From an uncultured Flavobacteriales bacterium (GTDB lineage: Bacteria; Bacteroidota; Bacteroidia; Flavobacteriales_D; Crocinitomicaceae): 58,592 nt of DNA. Of the stretch, positions 12,141 through 22,957 are shown in pieces (position 1 is the stretch's first letter; each line of letters starts with the position of its first letter). The notes beneath the pieces are model-generated. The model was given only the letters and a program-made list of their open reading frames with translations, was not told the DNA's origin and did no database searches. Where the stretch lies: positions 1 through 58,592 of the forward strand of contig CALKHF010000090.1 of the NCBI GenBank assembly GCA_938092255.1, given 5' to 3'. The position numbers were made by a program, and so were the translations under genes.

Positions 12141-12143
12141 AAG

Positions 12144-12974
12144 ATGCGTAATCTGATTGAATTTATACAAAAACTAAGGGTTTTCTTTGTTTTTTTGTTT
12201 CTTCAAGGAATTGCCCTTTACTTATATCTGTCATTTATGACGGTACCAAAAAGTAATTATTTCACCACAGCATCGTCCTTTTCTGGAGCTCTATTTGAAA
12301 TAGGAAACTCGCTCACCAAGCATTTTAATCTTGAGGAAAACAATCGAAGCCTTCAGCTTGAAAACATTAAACTTCGTTCTAAAGTTCCTTCTTTTTTATA
12401 TGAACTAAAAAAAGATTCCATTTCTGTTCAAGATACAATCCATAAACAGCAATACAATTACATTCCTGCAACAATAATAAACTCAACCACCACAAGAAGG
12501 AACAATTTTTTCACATTGAATACTGGAATAGCCCAAGGTGTAAGTAGGGGTATGGGGGTGTTTTCGAGCAACGGAGTTGTTGGGATAATTCACTCATCAA
12601 GCACCCATTTTAGTATAGTAAAAAGCGTATTAACTTCAGACATTAATATAGATGTAATGATCGAAAAAAACGGAGCCTTTGGACTTCTCAAGTGGGACGG
12701 AAAAAACCCCAATAAAGGAGAAATTTCGGGTATTACAAATGATATTAAAATTACGATCGGTTCAAATGTGATTTCGAGAGGGGGTAGTGGTATTTTTCCT
12801 AAAGGACTGCAGGTAGGGAAGGTTGTGGGGGTAAAACCTATTGAAGGGAAATCTGTCTGGGAAATTGAAATTGCTTTTTCAGAAAAATATGCGTCGCTGC
12901 AAAATGTTTATATAATAAAAAACTTATTCCGCAACGAAATGTTGATGCTTGAAAACAAAAAAGGAGAAGAATAA
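12144..12974 (+). CDS. mreC: rod shape-determining protein MreC
   Basis: N-terminal TM, coiled coil, VVGIIHSSSTHFSIVKSVL; lies between mreB and mreD; ATG 12144 preferred over TTG 12138. Confidence 0.9.
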   Translation: MRNLIEFIQKLRVFFVFLFLQGIALYLYLSFMTVPKSNYFTTASSFSGALFEIGNSLTKHFNLEENNRSLQLENIKLRSKVPSFLYELKKDSISVQDTIHKQQYNYIPATIINSTTTRRNNFFTLNTGIAQGVSRGMGVFSSNGVVGIIHSSSTHFSIVKSVLTSDINIDVMIEKNGAFGLLKWDGKNPNKGEISGITNDIKITIGSNVISRGGSGIFPKGLQVGKVVGVKPIEGKSVWEIEIAFSEKYASLQNVYIIKNLFRNEMLMLENKKGEE

Positions 12975-12976
12975 AC

Positions 12977-13486
12977 ATGACACGCTTTTACATCTTCATA
13001 TTTAGATTCTTAATCTTTGTTTTTCTCCAAGTTTTCATTTTTAATCAATTAGAAATAAACCCGTATGTACATATTATGGTTTCTCCTTTGTACATTATGT
13101 TACTGCCTTTTGATATATCCGTTATTCGTTTGTTATTTATATCCTTTTTTTTGGGAATCTTTATTGATGCATTGTCAAATACCTTTGGTCTTCATACTTC
13201 TGCATTGGTTCTCCTAGCTTATTTTAGGCCCTTTGTTTTTCGATGGTTTGCCCCTCGAGATGGATATGATTCAATAAAAAACCCGTCAATATTTGACATG
13301 GGAAACAAGTGGTTCGTCTTTACTTTCGGGTCTCTTGTAATTGTTCATCATTTTTGGTTTTTTGCCATAGAAAGTTTTTCAATTTCAGAAATCTTGTTAA
13401 TTCTTCAAAAAACAATCCCAAGCGCACTCCTTTCATTTATTGTTTGTGTTATCTTACAAACTTTACTCCTTAAAAAATCAAAATAA
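12977..13486 (+). CDS. mreD: rod shape-determining protein MreD
   Basis: Small polytopic protein between mreC and PBP2. Confidence 0.85.
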   Translation: MTRFYIFIFRFLIFVFLQVFIFNQLEINPYVHIMVSPLYIMLLPFDISVIRLLFISFFLGIFIDALSNTFGLHTSALVLLAYFRPFVFRWFAPRDGYDSIKNPSIFDMGNKWFVFTFGSLVIVHHFWFFAIESFSISEILLILQKTIPSALLSFIVCVILQTLLLKKSK

Positions 13487-13487
13487 C

Positions 13488-15353
13488 TTGAATGTAGAAA
13501 ACCGAAGATATGTGATTATTTCCTTCATTTTATTTGTTGGGATAATATACCTCTCTCGTCTTTTTTACATGCAAGTTCTTGACGATTCCTGGAGTGAACG
13601 GGCCCATCAAATAAGTGAAAAAAGAACGGAAGTTACTCCCCCAAGGGCGATTATATATGACAGGAATGGTCTAAAAATCGTTGGAAACAAAACCTATTTC
13701 AACCTAATGGTTATTGAGGAAAAAATGGGAGATGACTTTGACACTATAGGCTTTGCTAAGCTTATAGGGTGGGAACCTAGAATGATAACCGAACGCTTCT
13801 TAGAAATTGTAAAGGGGGAGGGAACCTACTACAACAAATATGTTGGGAAAAAAGAATCGAATTATCAAAAAACGAGACCCTACCCTTTTTTAAAAGAAAT
13901 TACTAAAGAAGAAATGGTGCGGATTGCACCGTTTTTAGACTCTTATCCTGGGTTTTATGAAGAAGAAACTAGCATGAGGTATTATCCTTTTCCTAATGGG
14001 GCAAATATTCTAGGTTATTTATCTGAAGTAAATCAAGAAGAAGTTTCAAAAGATAAATTCTACAAACCCAGTTATAATATTGGAAGAGCGGGTATTGAAA
14101 GAATTTATGAAAAACAATTAAGAGGTTCAAAGGGTGTTCATTACATCGTTAGATCTGCGATGAACAATGAGGTGAAACAATATGAAAACGGACGTTATGA
14201 TACTTTAGCCAAGCCCGCCGATCCTATTCATCTAGGGTTAGATATGGTCTTGCAAGCATATGGGGAAACGCTAATGAAAAACAAAAAAGGTTGTATTGTG
14301 GCAATTGAGCCCAAAACAGGAGAAATTCTTTCTATGGTTTCTGCTCCCTCTTATGATCCAAATATTTTAGTTGGAAGAAAAAGCGTTAGTCAGTTTTATC
14401 CGGAGCTATTAAATAATCCTGATAAGCCATTATACCCTAGGCCAACACAGGCAGAATACCCTCCCGGATCGATATTTAAGCTGGTGCAGTCTTTGATTGG
14501 ACTTCAAGAAGGTGTTCTTCAAGAAAACACCTCGTTTCCATGTAACAAGGCGCTTGTGGGCTGTCATTCCCACCCTATTCCCTCTAGTGTTGCCAAGGCT
14601 GTGAAATTCTCTTGTAACCCCTACTACTATTATGCTGTAAAAAAAATTATAGAGCAAAAAAAATACGCCAATCGATTTGAGGATGCCGAAGATGGGCTCA
14701 ATGTTTGGAATCAGTATATGAAAAGCTTTGGTCTTGGGGAAAAGCTAAACTCAGATGTTTATGGACTTCGAGCGGGGCTGATTCCCAATTCGGCATATTA
14801 CGACAAATGGTATGGGCACAGAGGTTGGGCCTTTTCAACAATTCGTTCTATTGCAATTGGACAGGGAGAGGTTAAATTAACTCCTCTCCATATGGCTAAC
14901 CTCGCAGCCATAATTGCGAATAAAGGTTGGTATTATGACCCTCACTTCATTAAATCACCTAAAAAGGATTTCCCAATTCAAATAAAAAAAAATCAAACCA
15001 TGGTTGAATCAAAACACTTCCCGCCTGTTATTGATGGTATGTGGCGAGTTGTTAATGAGTCGGGGGGCACTGCAGGTTTGGCAAAAATTAATGGAATTGA
15101 TGTCTGTGGAAAAACAGGGACTGTAGAAAACTATAAAGGCTCAGTGAAACAAAAGAACCACTCTGTTTTTATCGCTTTTGCCCCAATGGACAATCCCAAA
15201 ATTGCCATTGCCGTTTTTGTCGAAAATGCGGGGTTTGGTGGCACTTGGGCTGCTCCGATAGCAAGCTTAATGATTGAAAAGTATTTAAATAAAAAAATAT
15301 CAAACCCAGCAAAAGAAAAACGCGTCCTAAATGCTGTATTGAATAACAATTAA
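13488..15353 (+). CDS. mrdA: penicillin-binding protein 2
   Basis: RIYEKQLRGSKG, YPPGSIFKLVQSLIGL (SxxK), SCN, CGKTGT (KTG); TTG start at 13488 just after the mreD stop fits better than the 13440 track start. Confidence 0.93.
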   Translation: MNVENRRYVIISFILFVGIIYLSRLFYMQVLDDSWSERAHQISEKRTEVTPPRAIIYDRNGLKIVGNKTYFNLMVIEEKMGDDFDTIGFAKLIGWEPRMITERFLEIVKGEGTYYNKYVGKKESNYQKTRPYPFLKEITKEEMVRIAPFLDSYPGFYEEETSMRYYPFPNGANILGYLSEVNQEEVSKDKFYKPSYNIGRAGIERIYEKQLRGSKGVHYIVRSAMNNEVKQYENGRYDTLAKPADPIHLGLDMVLQAYGETLMKNKKGCIVAIEPKTGEILSMVSAPSYDPNILVGRKSVSQFYPELLNNPDKPLYPRPTQAEYPPGSIFKLVQSLIGLQEGVLQENTSFPCNKALVGCHSHPIPSSVAKAVKFSCNPYYYYAVKKIIEQKKYANRFEDAEDGLNVWNQYMKSFGLGEKLNSDVYGLRAGLIPNSAYYDKWYGHRGWAFSTIRSIAIGQGEVKLTPLHMANLAAIIANKGWYYDPHFIKSPKKDFPIQIKKNQTMVESKHFPPVIDGMWRVVNESGGTAGLAKINGIDVCGKTGTVENYKGSVKQKNHSVFIAFAPMDNPKIAIAVFVENAGFGGTWAAPIASLMIEKYLNKKISNPAKEKRVLNAVLNNN

Positions 15354-15354
15354 A

Positions 15355-16746
15355 ATGAGAAAAACGAATTCTCTTATTAACAACTTAGATTGGCCTTTAT
15401 TAATTGGTTTTCTAACGTTGATTTGTTTTGGGTTAATGACGATTTATTCTGTAGCCTTTAATGAAGAGAATCCGAGTATTTTTAGTTTTTCAGAAAAATA
15501 CGGAAAACAAATAATATGGATTTTCTTGTCTCTTTTTTTTGGGGGTCTTGTTTTTCTAGTTGATTCTGATGTGTATAAAAAGTTTGCTCTCCCTATCTAC
15601 CTTGTAACATTAGGATTACTCGTACTTGTATTATTTATGCCCCCAATAAATGGCGCTCGGGCATGGCTTGGTGTTGGAAGCATGGGAATACAGCCTGCCG
15701 AATTCGCTAAAATCACCACTGCACTATTGCTGGCTAAATACGTAAGTGATCTTAATCTCAAGTTATTGAGTTCATACAATGTATTAATTGCTCTTATTAT
15801 TATTGTAATACCTATGGGATTAATCCTCCTGCAACCCGATGCGGGAACTTTTGTCATTTTTACTGCCTTCTTTTTTGTCTTGTATCGCGAGGGACTGACC
15901 TTTGACCCTTTTATTTTAAAGTTTATAAACCTTTTGCCTAAGGTAAAATATAAGCAAACCTGGATTGGAAGTCATTTTATTCCTATTTTATTTGTTTTAG
16001 TTTTTCTTTCAATCCTTACCATCCTTCTTGGTCATAAAAACCTTGGCATTATTCCTGGGCTTCCTCTTTACGGTTCTTTTGGAATCATAGTCAGTTTGTT
16101 TTTAATATCAGTTGCAGGAATACTATTTATACAAAGGTTTGGTACAAAAAGAGAGAAAATAAAAGTTCGGATAATTATAGTTCTTTCTTTTATTGTAGGT
16201 AGTGCATGCTCTTATTTTGTTGAATATTCATTTGTTCATCTTGCTGATCATCAAAAAGATCGAATTGAACTTTTTCTGGGTCTTAAAGAGGACCCTAATG
16301 GCAAAGATTACAATAGAAATCGGGCAATGGCCGCAGTTGGTTCTGGAGGTTTTTCTGGGAAGGGATACAAAAATGCTTCTGTATCAAGTGTAAAAACAAA
16401 CCACGTACCCGAAAGCGAGACTGATTTTATTTTTTGTCCTTTTGCAGAAGAATGGGGATTTCTCGGGGGTGTCGTATTACTGACTATATACCTCTTTATA
16501 ATTATTCGCATCTTAGTAATAGCGGAAAGACAGCGGTCTTCGTTTAATAGAATCTATGCATATTCTGTTGGGATGTTCTTTTTTTATCACTTTTCCATTA
16601 ATATAGGTATGAATATCGGTTTCGCTCCGGTTATAGGTATACCCCTTCCTTTTTTTAGTTACGGAGGGTCTTCCATGATGTCATTTTCCATCATGGTTTT
16701 TATTCTATTAAAATTAGACAGTCAGAGAAGACACGTTCTCAGGTAA
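15355..16746 (+). CDS. rodA: rod shape-determining protein RodA (SEDS family)
   Basis: GARAWLGVGSMGIQPAEFAKI, LLQPDAGTFVIF, HVPESETDFIFCPFAEEWGF. Confidence 0.95.
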   Translation: MRKTNSLINNLDWPLLIGFLTLICFGLMTIYSVAFNEENPSIFSFSEKYGKQIIWIFLSLFFGGLVFLVDSDVYKKFALPIYLVTLGLLVLVLFMPPINGARAWLGVGSMGIQPAEFAKITTALLLAKYVSDLNLKLLSSYNVLIALIIIVIPMGLILLQPDAGTFVIFTAFFFVLYREGLTFDPFILKFINLLPKVKYKQTWIGSHFIPILFVLVFLSILTILLGHKNLGIIPGLPLYGSFGIIVSLFLISVAGILFIQRFGTKREKIKVRIIIVLSFIVGSACSYFVEYSFVHLADHQKDRIELFLGLKEDPNGKDYNRNRAMAAVGSGGFSGKGYKNASVSSVKTNHVPESETDFIFCPFAEEWGFLGGVVLLTIYLFIIIRILVIAERQRSSFNRIYAYSVGMFFFYHFSINIGMNIGFAPVIGIPLPFFSYGGSSMMSFSIMVFILLKLDSQRRHVLR

Positions 16747-16769
16747 AAGATAAATTGTAATTTTAACTT

Positions 16770-19295
16770 ATGAAGAAAGTTGACCAAATAATAACCAAAA
16801 AAGAAAAAACGATTTTCTCTATCGTTTTCTGGTTTATTGTTCTTTTACCTTTTCTCGTCGTCTCATCTCTCTACCTTTTTCAATCAGAGGATGACCTGCC
16901 TCCCGTTTCTTTATTAGACAACCCTCCCGAATTACTAGCATCCGCCGTTATTGCCAAAAACGAAAAGGGAAAAGATACTATAATCGGTCATTATTGGAGA
17001 ATCAATAGATCGAGTATTAAATATAGAGAGATCTCTCCTTATGTAATCGATGCTTTGGTGTCTACAGAGGATGAACGATATCATGACCATTCAGGTATTG
17101 ATTTTCGTGCGCTAGTTCGATCTGCCACATCGTTTGGAGCTTCTGGAGGAGCGTCAACAATAACACAACAGCTCGCTAAGCAACTCTTCAAGCTTGTGGA
17201 CAGAGAAGAAGCCAAAGGCTTAATGGAAAAAATAAATATTAAGGCGCAAGAACAAATTATTGCTACAAGACTCGAAAAGCGCTTCTCAAAGAAAGAAATC
17301 ATAACGATGTATTTGAATCAGTTTGATTTTCTTTATAATGCTGTTGGTATTGAAAGTGCTGCCAATGTTTATTATAACAAAAAAGCAATTGAACTTACTA
17401 AGCTAGAGGCGGCAATGTTGGTTGGTATGTGTAAAAACCCCAGTCTTTACAACCCATATTCTTTTAAAAACAAAAACTATGCAAGTAAAATCGCTTTAAA
17501 AAAGAACATCTCCCCCTCTAAAGTTTCGCATGCCGAAATCAAAGCTGCTCGAAAAAAAGATTCAACAAGAGCGATAAACCGAAGGAACCAGGTCTTATTT
17601 CAATGGCTAAGGAACAGTGAAAATGAAAACGAGTATTTATCCAGTAAACTCAATAGAAAGGAATACGAATCCCTTTGTAAAAATCCGCTAATTGTCGATT
17701 ACCATTCTGTCGATCACAAGAAAGGTCTTGCTCCATATTTTCGTGAAAGTTTAAAAAATGAGGTGAATTCTATTTTAAATGCTAAAAACGCGAATGGAAC
17801 CTTTAAGTATGCGAAAAAAGATGGTTTGGGATATAATATATACCAAGACGGGTTAAAGATTTATACAACCCTCAATACTTCTCTTCAGCAGAAAGCCGAA
17901 GACGCAGTATTACAACATTTGAGTGGAATTGACCCTAGTGGGAAAAATAAAAAAGTAAAATCTTGGCAAAACCGATTCAATAAGACTGTTAAATATAAAA
18001 AAGAAAAATTTCCCTTTTTAAAAAAGACTTCGGATAGAACCATTTCTAATACAATCGCGAAAGGCAGAAGGGATAGTGAAAGATACAAAGAGCTTAAAAA
18101 AGATGGTGTTTCCAATTCTGATATTCTAAAAATATTCGATACGCCAACCACTATGAAAATCTTCAGTTACAATGGAGATATTGATACGGTCATGACTCCT
18201 AACGACTCGATAAGGTACAATTTGTCATTCTTACAAACAGGACTTGTCTCCATTGAACCAAAAACAGGTTTTGTTCGGGCCTGGGTTGGTGGAACAAACA
18301 TCAATTACTTTAAAATAGACATGGTAACAAATAATAGCAGACAAATTGGTTCAACCATGAAGCCTTTTGTATATGCTACAGCACTTGAGCTTGGTAGTGT
18401 GAAACCGTGTACGCGATTCACAAAAGAGGATTGTCAAGTAATAGAGGTTGACGATTTTGGGCAAGTTGTAAAAAAGAAAAGCAACCCGTTTATTCCGAAT
18501 AAAGGAAATAAAGGAAGTGATAAATGGATGGCGAATGGTGGACTTCTTGCTAATGGTCTCGTTCAATCTAATAACCCAACAACTGCCGCTGTATTTGGAA
18601 GTATGGGGCCTGTTAACGCAAATAAAAAAACAGGGGGGCCTTATCAATTAGATATACTTCTACGAAAAATGAACATTTATCTGAATCCTGACCAATTGGT
18701 TCCATCAATGTGCCTAGGAACGATGAGTATCCCCCTTATTGATTTAGTTGCAGCACAATGTGTTTTTGCAAATAATGGGGTGTATACGGTGCCAACAATG
18801 GTTGAACGAATTGAAGATAAAAATGGAAACGTTATTTACAGTGCCGATCAACTTACCAATCAAGTCGTAAACTCTGGTGTTGCCTATGAGGTGCTTAAAT
18901 TAATGAAAGGTGTGGTACAAAGAGGAACAGGTGCTAGCTTGAGATATAGCTCTAATGCTTGGGGAGGTATTACTTATCCAACCGCCGGAAAAACCGGAAC
19001 AACACAAGGGAATGCGGTTGGTTTATTTATGGGACTAACACCGGATTTGGTAACAGGAATAAGCACTGCTGGTTTAAATAAAAACATTGCTTTTGAATAC
19101 ACGAGTGATGGCCAAGGGGCGCGAATGGCTTTGCCCGTTTATGGTTACTACATGCAAAAAATATATGCCGACCCAGATTTAAAAATAAGTAAAGGAGAGT
19201 TTACAAAACCTCTAGATTATATCCCTGAAAAATTTGAATGTAACGACAATCCGCTTCCAACTGATGATCCGGATTTAGAATTTGGTGAATTTTAA
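16770..19295 (+). CDS. class A penicillin-binding protein 1A
   Basis: GT51 EDERYHDHSGID and GGASTITQQLAKQLF; transpeptidase STMKPFVY and GKTGTTQ. Confidence 0.95.
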   Translation: MKKVDQIITKKEKTIFSIVFWFIVLLPFLVVSSLYLFQSEDDLPPVSLLDNPPELLASAVIAKNEKGKDTIIGHYWRINRSSIKYREISPYVIDALVSTEDERYHDHSGIDFRALVRSATSFGASGGASTITQQLAKQLFKLVDREEAKGLMEKINIKAQEQIIATRLEKRFSKKEIITMYLNQFDFLYNAVGIESAANVYYNKKAIELTKLEAAMLVGMCKNPSLYNPYSFKNKNYASKIALKKNISPSKVSHAEIKAARKKDSTRAINRRNQVLFQWLRNSENENEYLSSKLNRKEYESLCKNPLIVDYHSVDHKKGLAPYFRESLKNEVNSILNAKNANGTFKYAKKDGLGYNIYQDGLKIYTTLNTSLQQKAEDAVLQHLSGIDPSGKNKKVKSWQNRFNKTVKYKKEKFPFLKKTSDRTISNTIAKGRRDSERYKELKKDGVSNSDILKIFDTPTTMKIFSYNGDIDTVMTPNDSIRYNLSFLQTGLVSIEPKTGFVRAWVGGTNINYFKIDMVTNNSRQIGSTMKPFVYATALELGSVKPCTRFTKEDCQVIEVDDFGQVVKKKSNPFIPNKGNKGSDKWMANGGLLANGLVQSNNPTTAAVFGSMGPVNANKKTGGPYQLDILLRKMNIYLNPDQLVPSMCLGTMSIPLIDLVAAQCVFANNGVYTVPTMVERIEDKNGNVIYSADQLTNQVVNSGVAYEVLKLMKGVVQRGTGASLRYSSNAWGGITYPTAGKTGTTQGNAVGLFMGLTPDLVTGISTAGLNKNIAFEYTSDGQGARMALPVYGYYMQKIYADPDLKISKGEFTKPLDYIPEKFECNDNPLPTDDPDLEFGEF

Positions 19296-19298
19296 CAT

Positions 19299-19994
19299 AT
19301 GAATAAAGTAGTAGATAATGTCGGTGTTGCCGTTGAAGGAATAAAAGATAATATGACCCTCATGCTCGGGGGGTTTGGTTTATGTGGTATTCCTGAAAAC
19401 TCCATTGCTGAACTTGTAAAAATAGGAGTATCGGGATTGACTTGCATCAGTAACAATGCTGGGGTTGACGATTTTGGCTTGGGCCTTTTGCTTCAGAACA
19501 AACAAATCAAAAAAATGATTAGCTCTTATGTCGGTGAAAACGACGAGTTTGAGCGGCAAATGCTTTCAGGGGAACTAGAGGTTGATTTAATTCCTCAAGG
19601 AAGCTTAGCTGAAAGGTGTCGGGCAGGGGGAGCCGGTATTCCTGCTTTCTATACTCCGGCTGGTTATGGTACTGAGGTTGCAGAAGGAAAAGAAGTTAGA
19701 GATTTTAACGGAAAACCCCATATTTTAGAAAGTGCTTTATCGGCAGATTTTGCAATTGTTAAAGCCTGGAAAGGGGATACTGAAGGAAATCTTGTTTTTA
19801 AAGCGACTGCAAGAAATTTCAACCCAATGATGGCGATGGCTGGTAAAATAACCATTGCAGAGGTTGAGGTGCTTGTTCCTGCGGGAGAATTAGACCCAAA
19901 TGAAATACATACGCCTGGTATTTTCGTACAACGCATTTTTCAAGGGGAAGGATTTGAAAAAAGAATAGAACAAAGAACGACAAGAAGTAAATAA
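19299..19994 (+). CDS. 3-oxoacid CoA-transferase subunit A
   Basis: [38 protein letters not shown]. Confidence 0.93.
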   Translation: MNKVVDNVGVAVEGIKDNMTLMLGGFGLCGIPENSIAELVKIGVSGLTCISNNAGVDDFGLGLLLQNKQIKKMISSYVGENDEFERQMLSGELEVDLIPQGSLAERCRAGGAGIPAFYTPAGYGTEVAEGKEVRDFNGKPHILESALSADFAIVKAWKGDTEGNLVFKATARNFNPMMAMAGKITIAEVEVLVPAGELDPNEIHTPGIFVQRIFQGEGFEKRIEQRTTRSK

Positions 19995-19996
19995 AT

Positions 19997-20653
19997 ATGG
20001 CACTAGATAAAAAAGGTATCGCACAAAGAATCGCACAAGAACTTAGAGACGGTTGGTACGTTAATTTAGGTATCGGTATTCCTACACTTGTGGCTAATTA
20101 TATACCCAATGGAATAGAAGTTGAATTTCAATCCGAAAATGGTGTTCTTGGCATGGGGCCATTTCCTTTTGAGGGTGAAGAAGATGCGGACCTCATAAAT
20201 GCGGGAAAACAAACCATTACCACAATGAATGGAGCCTCTTTTTTTGATTCAGCAACATCTTTTGCCATGATTCGGGGTCAACATGTTCAGCTGACGGTAT
20301 TGGGAGCCATGGAGGTTTCTGAGAAAGGAGACATTGCCAACTGGAAAATTCCAGGAAAAATGGTAAAAGGCATGGGTGGGGCTATGGATTTAGTTGCTTC
20401 TGCTGACAATATCATTGTAGCCATGATTCATAGCAATCGTGCGGGTGTATCCAAGCTTCTTAAGAATTGCTCCTTACCTCTAACCGGAGTTGCTTGCGTT
20501 AAGAAAGTAGTAACGGATTTAGCCGTTCTTGAGGTAAAAAATGGTGCTTTTCATCTTTTGGAGAGAGCTCCAGGCGTCAGTGTTGAAGAAATACAATCAA
20601 AAACCGAAGGAAGCCTAATTGTTAACGGAGAAGTTCCAGAAATGTCTCTTTAA
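19997..20653 (+). CDS. 3-oxoacid CoA-transferase subunit B
   Basis: VNLGIGIPTLVANYIP, SENGVLGMGPFP (catalytic Glu region). Confidence 0.93.
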   Translation: MALDKKGIAQRIAQELRDGWYVNLGIGIPTLVANYIPNGIEVEFQSENGVLGMGPFPFEGEEDADLINAGKQTITTMNGASFFDSATSFAMIRGQHVQLTVLGAMEVSEKGDIANWKIPGKMVKGMGGAMDLVASADNIIVAMIHSNRAGVSKLLKNCSLPLTGVACVKKVVTDLAVLEVKNGAFHLLERAPGVSVEEIQSKTEGSLIVNGEVPEMSL

Positions 20654-20657
20654 ATTC

Positions 20658-21467
20658 ATGCAAGAATTGGAAACCAAATATACCACTGCCATAAGAGCAG
20701 CCGTTGAAGCGTCACATGAGATTATGTACATTTATGAAAATGAGTTTGATACGATAATAAAAGATGATGGCTCGCCTCTCACCAAAGCAGATTTAGCATC
20801 TACCAAAATCATCCATAAACACCTAGAGCCTCTTGGTATTCCTATCACTGGGGAAGAGACAGACAAGATGCCCTTTTCCGAGCGTAAAAACTGGACGGAA
20901 TGTTGGTGCGTAGACCCATTGGATGGAACAAAAGAATTCATCAATAGAAATGGGGAATTTGCCGTAAACATAGCTCTTCTTCGAGACGGAAAGCCTGTGT
21001 TTGGAATCATTGCATCTCCTGTCCAAAAACTGATGTATGTCGGGGGTGTTGAAACAGGTGTTTTCAAAGTCGAGTTTGATTCGATAGAATACAAGGACAA
21101 ATGGGATGTATTAACGGATCCTTTAGAGGTAAACAGCCCAATGGTCATGACCTGCTCGAGAAGCCATCATTCTGGACCCGTTCTTAATTTTATAAACGAA
21201 CTAAAAAAACATTCGCCAACTATTGAATTTGCAAAAAAGGGGTCATCCTTGAAGTTTTTTGATCTTGCAAGTGGAAAAGCAGACGCCTATCCAAGATTTG
21301 CGCCAACCATGGAGTGGGACATTGCGGCAGGCCAAGCCATCCTTGAAGCACTTGGGGGTTCAGTTGTACATGCAGAAACAGGGCTTCCATTGTATTACAA
21401 CAAAGAAAATTTAACAAACCCTTATTTTATTGCCAAAACCAAACCGCTATTAGCCTTGTCCTCATGA
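20658..21467 (+). CDS. cysQ: 3'(2'),5'-bisphosphate nucleotidase
   Basis: GSPLTKADLAS, CVDPLDGTKEFINRNGEFAVNIAL (Li-sensitive phosphatase signature); ATG 20658 preferred. Confidence 0.9.
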   Translation: MQELETKYTTAIRAAVEASHEIMYIYENEFDTIIKDDGSPLTKADLASTKIIHKHLEPLGIPITGEETDKMPFSERKNWTECWCVDPLDGTKEFINRNGEFAVNIALLRDGKPVFGIIASPVQKLMYVGGVETGVFKVEFDSIEYKDKWDVLTDPLEVNSPMVMTCSRSHHSGPVLNFINELKKHSPTIEFAKKGSSLKFFDLASGKADAYPRFAPTMEWDIAAGQAILEALGGSVVHAETGLPLYYNKENLTNPYFIAKTKPLLALSS

Positions 21468-22957
21468 AAAAGTTTTTAATCCTGTTTGTTTTGATGCCTG
21501 CATTTGCCATGCATTCTCAGGTCGAAACAATTACAGGGCACTCTTTTTTCAGAGACCAAACGCAGCGCCCAAATTTCACGGAAGAGGGCCCCGCAATTTG
21601 TGATGTAGGTTTTCAAAAAGATTCCTTAAAGATGTCTTTCGGCCAAAAGCTTAAGACTCATTTTATGAACCAATATCTTTTTGAGATTCATGAAGAGAAT
21701 GTAAATCTCTACCTGTCTCCTGTCGTAAATTTTCAGGTAGGAACAAATTGGTTAGATGCAGATGGTCCAACTTTATATCAAAACACCCGAGGCATATATG
21801 TGAAGGGAACCTTACTCAAGAATTTTTCATTCGCAACAACTTTCGTAGAAAATCAAGCACGATTTAGCGATTACGAAAATTATTTTATATCCAACCATGG
21901 AGAATTTTATCCCAATGCCTCAACTGTTCAGCAAAACGGTGTGGTCTCCGGCGGAGGGCGAACGAAACCGTTCAAGGAAGGTGGATATGATTACGGCTAT
22001 GCCATCGGTTCGTTTATATACAAACCCATTGAAAATCTCGAAATACGTGCAGGAAATGCGCCGACCTTTGTAGGTTCGGGATATCGTTCTTTGATCCTTT
22101 CGGACAACAGCTATCAAGCGCCGAGTATTGATATAAAATATACCTTTCTAAAAAAATGGAGCTGCGGTATTCGCAGAACCAGGCGCTTTAATTTGATTCG
22201 AAAGGCAGCTTTTTCAACGGTAGAGGGCTACTATCAACCTAAATCTTCTTCAAGACATTATTTAAACTATCAAGTCAATAAAAATATCACGCTTGGGCTC
22301 TCTGAAAATTCGATTTGGTCTATGGGGGACAGCGTGACTACAAAGCCTAGTGGCTTATACTATGCTCCTTTGCCCTTTATTGGCCTAACCCAGTCCACAA
22401 ATCACACAATTTATGGTTTTGATGCCTCGGAAGTGGCTGGAAAAAAAACAAAGTTTTACCAACAATTTGTGCTCTCAGGGTTTGATCTATCGCAGATGGG
22501 TTTCCAGTTGGGTGTTCGATTCTATGACCTGCTTCCAAATTCCATGCTTCAGCTCGAATACAATAAGGTAGGTAGTGAATTGTATGCTGCTGACACCCCC
22601 AATATGAGTTACACACACTACAACCTTCCGCTTGCCCATCCAAAAGGGCAAGGTTTTGATGAGCTGGTTATTCGTGCTAATGTATCGGTCAAGCGTATTT
22701 ATGGAGAAAGCAAAACCGTTTGCTATTGGCTTAAAAATTATAACGAACGAGACCTACTTCCAATGGACAGTGAAAGCCCATCAATTGATGACCTAATCAT
22801 TCATCAACAGTTTGAATTGGGCTACCGAATCAATCCAAAAATCAATTTCTGCTTCTTTGGTCGTGCCGTTTTAAGAGTCTCTGATATTGACAACACACAA
22901 ATGCTCATTCATCTTGGCTTAAGTACAAATCTATTCAATAGCTACAATGACTATTAG
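21464..22957 (+). CDS. outer-membrane beta-barrel protein, RemB/Wzi-like (paralog 1)
   Basis: Signal peptide; alternating beta pattern; RAGNAPTFVGSGYRSLILSD and LPLAHPKGQGFDELV shared with the next gene. Confidence 0.6.
   Translation: MKKFLILFVLMPAFAMHSQVETITGHSFFRDQTQRPNFTEEGPAICDVGFQKDSLKMSFGQKLKTHFMNQYLFEIHEENVNLYLSPVVNFQVGTNWLDADGPTLYQNTRGIYVKGTLLKNFSFATTFVENQARFSDYENYFISNHGEFYPNASTVQQNGVVSGGGRTKPFKEGGYDYGYAIGSFIYKPIENLEIRAGNAPTFVGSGYRSLILSDNSYQAPSIDIKYTFLKKWSCGIRRTRRFNLIRKAAFSTVEGYYQPKSSSRHYLNYQVNKNITLGLSENSIWSMGDSVTTKPSGLYYAPLPFIGLTQSTNHTIYGFDASEVAGKKTKFYQQFVLSGFDLSQMGFQLGVRFYDLLPNSMLQLEYNKVGSELYAADTPNMSYTHYNLPLAHPKGQGFDELVIRANVSVKRIYGESKTVCYWLKNYNERDLLPMDSESPSIDDLIIHQQFELGYRINPKINFCFFGRAVLRVSDIDNTQMLIHLGLSTNLFNSYNDY

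Noticed and set aside
18351-18647. 98-aa minus-strand ORF
   Set aside because: Antisense inside the PBP1A transpeptidase domain.
20732-21148. 138-aa minus-strand ORF
   Set aside because: Lies wholly antisense to cysQ, whose catalytic motifs are clear; composition looks like reverse-frame noise.
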